Assembly: GCA_963739545.1 (NCBI GenBank)
Contig: CAVUAT010000014.1
Span: forward strand, 434,001 to 498,000
Reading direction: 5' to 3'
Source: CAVUAT01 sp963739545
GTDB taxonomy: Bacteria > Actinomycetota > Thermoleophilia > Solirubrobacterales > 70-9
Length of the DNA: 64,000 bases
Both the position numbers and the translations under genes were made by a program. Below, in pieces: positions 29,458 through 35,547 of the stretch. Within the stretch, counting starts at the first letter, position 1; each line of letters starts with the position of its first letter. Below the pieces are notes generated by a model that saw nothing but the letters and a program-made list of their open reading frames with translations, was not told the DNA's origin and did not search any database.

Positions 29458-30373
29458 ATGCAGACCGGGAGCGTCGCGCTCGCGCTTGTCGCGACGCTCG
29501 TCTGCTGCGCGCCGTGCTCGCGGCGCCGCGAGCGCCGTCACCAGGACCTTCGCCTTCACGGCGCCGAGCAGACCTTCAAGGTTCCCGCGGGAGTGAAGAA
29601 GCTTCGAGTGACCGCCAGAGGGCGCACCCGGTGGCCCCGGCGCGGGCGCCCCGTCCTCCTCGGGCGGGCTGGGCGGCATCGCCATCGCAGACTCGGCGTG
29701 AGCCCCTGCAGAACCCTCTTCGTCTTGGTCGGCGGAACCGGAGCTGCCGGAAGAAGCGCGGGGGCCGGTAACAGCCCCGGCGGGTTCAACGGCGGCGGCG
29801 CGGGCCGCTTCCGCGGTGATGGAGGCGGCGGACCCGGAGGTGGCGGCGGCGGGGGGGCTCGGACGTTCGCACCGAGACGAGTTCGCTCTCGTCCTCCCTC
29901 GGCTCGCGACTTGTCGTCGCGGGAGGTGGCGGTGGCGCTGGTGGCGCGAGCGGCGGCGTCGCTGGTGGCGCAGGCGGCGCGGCCGGGTCAGCAGGCGCCG
30001 GCGTCTTCGGCTCCATCGGCGGAGCCCCGGGCACCACCACGGCCGCCGGCGCCGGCGGCAGCGGGATCCGGCGGGCTAGTCCGGCGGATCTGGGCTGTTC
30101 GGAACCGGGGGCGCGGGGGCAGCGGACTGGCCACTACCAGCGCCGGCGACGGCGGAGGCGGAGGCGGAGGCTACTTCCGGCGGCGGCGGGGGATCGGGCG
30201 GCTCCAACGGCATGGACGCCGGCGGTGGCGGAGGCGGCGGCGCGACGTTCTTCGGCCCGACGGCCGGCAGCATCGTCCCGGGGATCGACACGACCCGGAC
30301 GCCGTCGGTCACGCTCGAGTTCACCAAGAAGAAGGGCAAGAAGCCGAAGAAGTGCAAGAAGCCGAAGAGGTAG
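29458..30373 (+). CDS. Secreted glycine-rich repeat protein (frameshifts)
   Basis: A signal peptide (GSVALALVATLVCCAP) is followed by a beta segment (GAEQTFKVPAGVKKLRVTARG) and a long glycine/alanine/serine-rich region, then a basic end (VTLEFTKKKGKKPKKCKKPK). Proteins of this layout are common surface or exported glycine-rich proteins in actinobacteria and have no defined enzyme activity. The Gly-rich reading moves between frames several times in 29.55-30.25 kb, in line with the indel errors in this part of the window. The stop is the TAG at 30371. Confidence 0.65.
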
Positions 30374-30376
30374 GCG

Positions 30377-31012
30377 TCAGCCCCGCCAGCGCTCGCCCTG
30401 ACTGATCCGCTCGAGCCCGACCCAGGCCAGCTCCATCACGGCGGCGACGACCTGCTCCTTCGGCACGTCGCGGTGCTCGCCCCACCAGTCTGCGAGGGAC
30501 TGGATCGCGCCGATCTGCTGTTGGGCGATCATCTCGATCTCGACCCGGGTCTGCGGGCTCTCCTTGATCTGCTCGGCGATGTCGGCAGTCATCAGGGTCA
30601 CGATCGCAGCGCCGACCCGCTCGCGCAGCCGCGCCAGCCACTCAGCGACGTCGGGGTCGGCGGTATTGCGCAGCATGATCGCGGCCGCGCCTCGGCGCTC
30701 CTCGAGGAACGTGAAGAAGGCCTCGGTGCCGGCCCGCATCCTGTCCTCGCCCGGCTCGGCGCCGGCCAGCGCGGCGTTCAGCCGCTCGACGAGCTCGGTC
30801 ACGTGCTGCTCGAGCATCGCGGCGTGGAGCTCGCGCTTGGAGGCGAAATGCTCGTAGATCAGGGCCTTCGAGACTCCGGCGCTCTCGGCGACGGTGTCGA
30901 GCGATGTCTGGTGGTAGCCGCCGTCGGCGAACGCCTCGCGGGCGGCCTCGAGGATGAGGACGCGGCGATCCGAAGCGGACATGCGCTTTCGCGGTTGTGT
31001 GATGGAAGTCAC
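30377..31012 (-). CDS. TetR-family transcriptional repressor
   Basis: A 211-residue regulator. The TetR DNA-binding head is clear: ILEAAREAFADGGYHQTSLD, VAESAGVSKALIYEHFASKR. The C-terminal ligand domain is helical. It is divergent from the R2-like/SCP2 gene and a 24-base inverted repeat lies between them, so it most likely represses that gene and itself and is relieved by a lipid-like ligand; the last part is inference. Confidence 0.9.
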   Translation of the reverse strand: MTSITQPRKRMSASDRRVLILEAAREAFADGGYHQTSLDTVAESAGVSKALIYEHFASKRELHAAMLEQHVTELVERLNAALAGAEPGEDRMRAGTEAFFTFLEERRGAAAIMLRNTADPDVAEWLARLRERVGAAIVTLMTADIAEQIKESPQTRVEIEMIAQQQIGAIQSLADWWGEHRDVPKEQVVAAVMELAWVGLERISQGERWRG

Positions 31013-31025
31013 AGGCTTATCCTCT

Positions 31026-31049
31026 CTAACTGACCAGCCAGTCAGTTAG
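31026..31049. promoter_or_regulatory. TetR-type operator, 9-base inverted repeat
   Basis: CTAACTGAC-CAGCCA-GTCAGTTAG has two perfect nine-base arms. It lies 14 bases before the TetR start and 51 bases before the R2-like gene start, where a repressor could control both divergent promoters. Confidence 0.8.
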
Positions 31050-31099
31050 TGTACGGGGCGAGTCCCCGGAACCGCAACGAGCAGAGGAGGGCCAAGCAC

Positions 31100-32425
31100 A
31101 TGGCCACAGCGACCAACGGCACCGCCACCCGCGAGCCCCTCACCAAGGACGATGTCTCGGCCCGCGCGGGCGAGCAGATCTCCTACGAGGACCTCTACCG
31201 CCGTTGGGAGCAGAACCAGTGGCAGGCCTACGCGCTCGATTTCACCGAGGACATCAACGGCTGGAACGCGCTTTCGGAGATCCAGCGCGACTCGGCCGTC
31301 TGGATCTATTCGATGTTCTTCTACGGCGAGGACGCAGTCACCGACGGCCTCTCCCCCTACATCGACGCCGCGCCGAAGGAGGAGCAGAAGTACTTCCTCG
31401 CCACCCAGCAGGTCGACGAGGCCCGCCACTCCGTCTTCTTTCACCGCTTCTTCAAGGAGGTGATCGGGGCCGGCGACAGCCTCTCGTCCGGCCTCGCCTT
31501 CACAGAGCCCCACCTGAACTGGGGCTACATGGGGGTGTTCGACCGCCTCGAGTCGATGGGCGACGAGTTGCGCCGCGACCGCTCCCTGCCCAAGTTCGCC
31601 CAAGCGATCACGCTCTATCACCTGATCATCGAGGCCGCGATGGCCCAGCCCGGGCAGCACTACATCGAGGACTTCTTCACCAAGGCCGGCTCCATGCCCG
31701 GCTTCTCGGAGGGCATGCACAACGTCGCGCGCGACGAGCAGCGCCACATCGGCTTCGGGGTGAAAGTGCTCTCGGAGCTGCTCGCGGAGTCCGACGAGTG
31801 CAAGGCTGCGGTCGAGGAGATCATGGGCGAGGTGATGCCCTTCCTGATCTCGGTGTTCATTCCGCCGGGAATGGACGAGCGCTACACGACGGCCTACGGC
31901 TTCACGATGGAGGACATCGTCTCATTCGGGATGCGCTCTGTCGAAGCGAAGTGGCGAGCGATCGGCTTCCCGCTCGATCAGATGGCGAACGGGACGATCT
32001 ACCCATTCGATCCCGAGATGGCCCACGACGAGCGCGCCAAGCGCCAGCTCACGTTGCTGCGCGCGGGAGTGCTCGGCGAGCCGGATGCCGGGATCTCACG
32101 CGCGACTCCCGAGGTCCAGTCGATCTACTTCGACGTGATCGCGCGCTCGGCCGACGCCACGGCGCTCGATGCCCCGATGACCGTCCAGTGGAAGTTCACG
32201 GACGCCGATCCGTGGCACGTGAAGCTGAACAACGGCTCCACCGCCGCGGCGCCTGGCCTCGCCGACGACGCCGACCTCACGCTCGAGACGACCTGGGGGC
32301 AGTGGATCGAGATCTCGATGCGCGGCGAGAGCGCCCCGCGCGCGATCGTACGGCGCAAGTTGCGCCCGAGCGGCGACCTTCGCAACCTCGCCCGCATGGG
32401 CCAGGTCTGGAAGCCCCGGCTCTAG
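31100..32425 (+). CDS. R2-like (ribonucleotide reductase small-subunit fold) oxidase fused to an SCP2 lipid-binding domain
   Basis: A 441-residue fusion. Residues about 25-310 have the ferritin-like R2/R2lox fold with a two-metal site: Glu in FFYGEDAVTD, the QQVDEARHSVFFHRF helix, Glu in LIIEAAMAQPG, and VARDEQRHIGFGV. Residues about 335-440 form an SCP2 sterol-carrier-like domain (MTVQWKFTDADPWHVKLNNG; DLTLETTWGQWIEISM). No class I R1 subunit is nearby, so an oxidase acting on a bound lipid fits better than nucleotide reduction; this is inference. ATG 31100 has GAGGAGG nine bases upstream. It is divergent from a TetR gene across a palindromic operator. Confidence 0.85.
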   Translation: MATATNGTATREPLTKDDVSARAGEQISYEDLYRRWEQNQWQAYALDFTEDINGWNALSEIQRDSAVWIYSMFFYGEDAVTDGLSPYIDAAPKEEQKYFLATQQVDEARHSVFFHRFFKEVIGAGDSLSSGLAFTEPHLNWGYMGVFDRLESMGDELRRDRSLPKFAQAITLYHLIIEAAMAQPGQHYIEDFFTKAGSMPGFSEGMHNVARDEQRHIGFGVKVLSELLAESDECKAAVEEIMGEVMPFLISVFIPPGMDERYTTAYGFTMEDIVSFGMRSVEAKWRAIGFPLDQMANGTIYPFDPEMAHDERAKRQLTLLRAGVLGEPDAGISRATPEVQSIYFDVIARSADATALDAPMTVQWKFTDADPWHVKLNNGSTAAAPGLADDADLTLETTWGQWIEISMRGESAPRAIVRRKLRPSGDLRNLARMGQVWKPRL

Positions 32426-32429
32426 GCGC

Positions 32430-32958
32430 CTACCCGAGGAGCTTGCGCTTCTGCGCCTCGAACTCCGCCTCGGTGATCTCACCGGCGTCGCGCTTGTTCG
32501 CCAGGTGCTCAACCTGAGCGGGGGGATCGACCTGCGGCGGTGAAATCCCGCCCCCGAACCCCTCGGCGTTCGGGATCTTCAGCCCCGACATGCCGAGAGC
32601 GCCGAGGATCGCCTGCTGCAGGCCGGGGACGGAGGTGGCGTCGACCTGCTGGCCGGGCTTGTCGGGGTCGATGCCGTGCTTTCGAAGGACCTCCTCGACG
32701 TTCTGACGGGCCTCGGTGCCGCGCAGGTCCACGGTCTGCGACGGCAGCTTCTGGGCCTCGGCCGCCTGGCCGGGATCAATCCCGGCCTTCGCGAGCGTCT
32801 CCTTGACCTCGTCGGCGTCAGACCAGCCGCCCGCGCCCATCTCGACGCTCTGACCATCGGGGATCGCCGACCCCGAAACGGCGGCCTCGAACTCGGCGCG
32901 TCCCGGGCTGGGGGATCGCGTACTCGTCCTTGCGGCGGAGGAAGTCGAACAACCCCAT
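32430..32958 (-). CDS. SHOCT-domain protein (one frameshift near the N-terminus)
   Basis: The protein starts MGLFDFLRRKDEYAIPQPG and, after one extra base at about 32901, continues RAEFEAAVSGSAI; it has acidic Gly/Asp segments, a stretch with a repeated idea (KAGIDPGQAA and KHGIDPDKPGQQ), and ends in a SHOCT-like helix pair, LANKRDAGEITEAEFEAQKRK. SHOCT modules are short C-terminal oligomerisation helices. The function is unknown. ATG 32958 has TAGGAT seven bases upstream. It is convergent with the R2-like/SCP2 gene. Confidence 0.75.
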
Positions 32959-32965
32959 GCGGCGA

Positions 32966-32971
32966 ATCCTA
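32966..32971 (-). promoter_or_regulatory. Probable -10 element of the SHOCT gene (leaderless type)
   Basis: Minus-strand TAGGAT ends seven bases before the ATG at 32958. Confidence 0.45.
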
Positions 32972-33033
32972 GATGACTGATTCCCAACCCCCGCGCGCCA
33001 GGATGAAGGACTCGGCCGTACGGCGCTCAGGAA

Positions 33034-33483
33034 TCAATCCTCCTCGTCGCCCACTCCGAGCGAGTCGACGCCCGTCAGGTTGGCCGGCCTTCCGGGCAGG
33101 TACATCGTCGATCCGGTCGCCAGGGCGACCGGCTTGCCGTCGGCGTCGGTCAGCTCCGCTGCTGCGATCGCGATCGTCCGGCCCGCATGCAGCACCCGGG
33201 CGCGTGCGGTCAGGTCGCGGTCGTCGGGGAAGACGGGGCGCAGGTAGTTGACCTTGAGGTCGAGGGTCGCCGTCGCGGTCCCGGCCGGGGCGGTGGAATA
33301 GACCGCGGCAGCCAGAGCCGCCTCCGCAAGCATGGCGGTGAATCCTCCTTGGACGGTCCTCGCCGAGGTCGAGAGCCAACGGCTGCACGGCAGGACCATC
33401 GCCGCCTCCCCCTCTCGTGCGTCGGTCAGGCGAAGTCCGGTCAGGTGGTGGATGGGCGGCCTTGGCAGCTCGCCGTCGATCAA
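33034..33483 (-). CDS. Hotdog-fold thioesterase (PaaI-like)
   Basis: A 149-residue hotdog protein: HHLTGLRLTDAREGEAAMVL, the active-site helix region QGGFTAMLAEAALAAA, and the strands LDLKVNYLRPVF and AELTDADGKPVALATGSTMY. The family cleaves acyl-CoA or aryl-CoA thioesters. It is followed in the same direction, 31 bases upstream, by a second hotdog protein, and both may be controlled by the TetR regulator beyond. Confidence 0.85.
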   Translation of the reverse strand: MIDGELPRPPIHHLTGLRLTDAREGEAAMVLPCSRWLSTSARTVQGGFTAMLAEAALAAAVYSTAPAGTATATLDLKVNYLRPVFPDDRDLTARARVLHAGRTIAIAAAELTDADGKPVALATGSTMYLPGRPANLTGVDSLGVGDEED

Positions 33484-33514
33484 GGCGGTCAGGACCTCGA
33501 GCCCGGAGCGGCGC

Positions 33515-34132
33515 TCAAGACACGTCCGGCGCCAGCACCTCGCCGCTGAGAGGCCTTCGCAGGGGGTCCTCGGGATCGTCCCCCGGCAGGGGCTGGTCGA
33601 GGACCGGCGCGTCGGCGGGAGGCTCGGGCATCGGGTCGACAGGGCCGAGGACCGAGCAGCGCGAGGTCCCGTGCGCGATCAGAGCATCCCCCGCGTCGAA
33701 CAGAAACGCCTCCGACAGCCCCTGCGAGCGACCCCGGTGGATCAGCTGGCCTGATCCGCTGATCTCCGAGTGGCCGTCGGCCAACAGCGGCCTCAGGAAG
33801 GTGAGCGAGAGCTCCGCGGTCGTCATGAACTCGCCGGCCGGCAGGTCCCCGTGGACCACTGACCCGAGCGCCGCGTCGCCGATCAGCGCCAGCGTCCCGC
33901 CCGAGATCAGGCCGGCGGAGTTCGCGAACCAGGGTGACGCCGGCATCGAGAAGCTGGAGTGCCCCCGCGAGGCCGCAGTCATCCGCAACTCCGTCAGGTA
34001 GCTCATCGGCGAGAAAGGGATCCGTCCCTCGCGACCGAGGCGGTGGCGCTCCTGACCCGGCAGCGCGACCATCGAAGGGTCGGGGTATCCGCCCTTGGCC
34101 CGCTGCTGCCAGATCATCTCTCCCGTCGACAC
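33515..34132 (-). CDS. Second hotdog-fold (thioesterase-like) protein
   Basis: About 205 residues. Pattern: HSSFSMPASPWFANSAGLISGG, GDAALGSVVHGDLPAGE, LSLTFLRPLLADGHSEISG and ALIAHGTSRCSVL, which is the same fold as the neighbouring thioesterase but with a longer Pro/Asp-rich C-terminus. The start is GTG 34132; ATG 34117 is an alternative. It begins 14 bases after the TetR stop, so the three genes form one minus-strand unit. Confidence 0.78.
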   Translation of the reverse strand: MSTGEMIWQQRAKGGYPDPSMVALPGQERHRLGREGRIPFSPMSYLTELRMTAASRGHSSFSMPASPWFANSAGLISGGTLALIGDAALGSVVHGDLPAGEFMTTAELSLTFLRPLLADGHSEISGSGQLIHRGRSQGLSEAFLFDAGDALIAHGTSRCSVLGPVDPMPEPPADAPVLDQPLPGDDPEDPLRRPLSGEVLAPDVS

Positions 34133-34145
34133 GGGCGCGAAGCTA

Positions 34146-34754
34146 CTAACCGGCGCTGAGCAGGGAGCGCGCAGCCACGGTTCCGGCGGCGACCACGTCG
34201 CTGTGGTCGCGCTCGGGGTCCGAGAGCATCTGCAGCGCGATCCCGTCCGCGAGCGCGAACAGGAAGCCGACGACGGCGTCGGCTTCGGCGGCGAGCTTGA
34301 GCACCCCCTCGCTCTCCTTGACGCGGAAGCTCTCGGCCAGGTGGTGCCGGGTGCGGTTGAAGAGCTCGCCAACCTCGCGCTGGATCTCGGGGTTGCGCCG
34401 GCCGGCCGTGAACAGCTCGAAGATCAGGACCCAGAACCCGGGCTCGTTCTGGATCGAGTCCTCGAGGTCGGAAACCAGGATGTGGAGGATCTCGTCGGCG
34501 CTCGCCGCCTTGCCGATCGGCTCATCCAGGCGCGCGATGCGATGCTCGGCGTCGCGGCGCACCACCTCGACCAGCAGGGCCTCCTTGGTGCCGAAGTAGT
34601 AGTGCAGCAGGCCGCGGCTGACCCCGGCCTCGCGCGCGACGTGCTCGAACGTGGAGCCGGATATTCCGCGCCGGGCGACGCTCGAGCGCATCGCCTCGAC
34701 GATGCGGTTCGCCTTCTCTCCACTCAGTTGGCGCTCTGCTCCTGCGGCTTCCAT
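34146..34754 (-). CDS. TetR-family transcriptional regulator
   Basis: A 202-residue regulator with the head RIVEAMRSSVARRGISGSTF, HVAREAGVSRGLLHYYFGTKE. It leads an apparent operon with the two hotdog proteins, so it probably responds to acyl-CoA or a related ligand; this is inference from context. A 14-base palindrome lies 15 bases upstream of the ATG. Confidence 0.88.
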   Translation of the reverse strand: MEAAGAERQLSGEKANRIVEAMRSSVARRGISGSTFEHVAREAGVSRGLLHYYFGTKEALLVEVVRRDAEHRIARLDEPIGKAASADEILHILVSDLEDSIQNEPGFWVLIFELFTAGRRNPEIQREVGELFNRTRHHLAESFRVKESEGVLKLAAEADAVVGFLFALADGIALQMLSDPERDHSDVVAAGTVAARSLLSAG

Positions 34755-34768
34755 ATGCGGGCGAGGCT

Positions 34769-34782
34769 ACCGGCTAGCCGGT
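34769..34782. promoter_or_regulatory. 14-base palindrome upstream of the TetR-hotdog unit
   Basis: ACCGGCTAGCCGGT is fully self-complementary and lies 15-28 bases before the TetR ATG. It is a candidate autoregulatory operator. Confidence 0.5.
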
Positions 34783-34806
34783 TTTCGCCGCTGCGCGTTG
34801 GCCGAA

Positions 34807-34920
34807 TTACGCCTCGATCTCCTCGAGGTGCTCGCCCTTCGTCTCGGGCACCAGCCTCCAGCAGAACCAGACGGTGACGATCCCGATTGCTCCATAGAAC
34901 CAGAACGCGACGGTACTCCC
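34807..34920 (-). pseudogene. C-terminal remnant of an MFS sugar-porter gene
   Basis: About 37 codons in one frame match the end of sugar-porter MFS proteins: the last helix (FWFYGAIGIVTVWFCW) followed by the signature RLVPETKGEHLEEIEA and a TAA stop. No start or upstream transporter sequence is present: the homology ends next to a strong hairpin belonging to the next gene. This looks like a transporter deleted except for its tail. Confidence 0.75.
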
Positions 34921-34939
34921 GGTCAGCGGCCCGGAACGA

Positions 34940-34965
34940 CCAGAGGGCGCCGAAGCGCCCTCTGG
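34940..34965 (-). terminator. Strong hairpin with TTCG loop downstream of the coiled-coil/membrane protein gene
   Basis: Eleven-base perfect arms (CCAGAGGGCGC and GCGCCCTCTGG) close a TTCG tetraloop when read on the minus strand, 26 bases after the stop of the gene at 34991-35464. There is no T-run after it, but T-poor terminators are usual in high-GC actinobacteria. Confidence 0.7.
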
Positions 34966-34990
34966 CCAAGCCTGGTTGTTCTGCCTGCGG

Positions 34991-35464
34991 CTAGCTCTTG
35001 CTCGCCGAGCTCGTGCTCGTCGTGTCGGCAGCGGTGTCCGTGGGCGTCGGGGTGGTGGTCGAGGTGTACTCGAACTCCTCCTCGGCGCCGAACAGCTTGT
35101 CGAGCACCGCCTTGCGCGCGTCCTCGGAGAGGATCAGCACCAGCGCTGCGCCGATGATGGCGACGAGCAGCACCTTGCCGAAGCCGAACCCGCCGCCACC
35201 GGTACGGCGGCCGCGAATCTGGTCAGCCGCTTCCTTGAACGACGCAGCGGCGTCGCTCAGGTCGCGGTGGACCTTCTTGTCGTCGAGCAGCGACTGCGCC
35301 GGGCCCTTGCCGTTGGACATGCGCCCGTAGGCGTTCTTCGCGGACTCGAAGGCGACGCGGATGTTGTCGCGCAGCTCTTCGTCCTCGATCAGCCGTCTCA
35401 CGTACGGGTTCGAGGCGACCGACCTGGCGGTGTCACCGGCCCTCTCACTTCTGCTTTGACCCAT
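34991..35464 (-). CDS. Membrane-anchored protein of unknown function
   Basis: A 157-residue protein: a basic start (MGQSRSERAGDTARS), a helical charged region (RRLIEDEELRDNIRVAFESA), a second helix (DDKKVHRDLSDAAASFKEAA), a Gly hinge, one membrane helix (GKVLLVAIIGAALVLILS) and a Ser/Thr-rich tail. The arrangement resembles YtxH-type or similar small actinobacterial membrane proteins, but I cannot name a family. ATG 35464 follows GAGGAG by eight bases. It ends before a strong hairpin terminator. Confidence 0.72.
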   Translation of the reverse strand: MGQSRSERAGDTARSVASNPYVRRLIEDEELRDNIRVAFESAKNAYGRMSNGKGPAQSLLDDKKVHRDLSDAAASFKEAADQIRGRRTGGGGFGFGKVLLVAIIGAALVLILSEDARKAVLDKLFGAEEEFEYTSTTTPTPTDTAADTTSTSSASKS

Positions 35465-35547
35465 TTGTGGTCTCCTCGTTTCCTTGACTTGCCTGAGTGC
35501 GTGCGGAGGATATACCCGCATCGGCGGGCGCTACTCAACGCCTCGGC

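Noticed and set aside
29458..30373. Gly-rich region as a non-coding GC repeat
   Set aside because: A signal peptide, a conserved-style beta segment and a basic C-terminus with stop are in place. The frame jumps fit the local indel errors.
31046..31747. Minus-strand open frame opposite the R2-like gene
   Set aside because: It lies wholly inside the R2-like coding region, whose metal-site motifs are intact on the plus strand.
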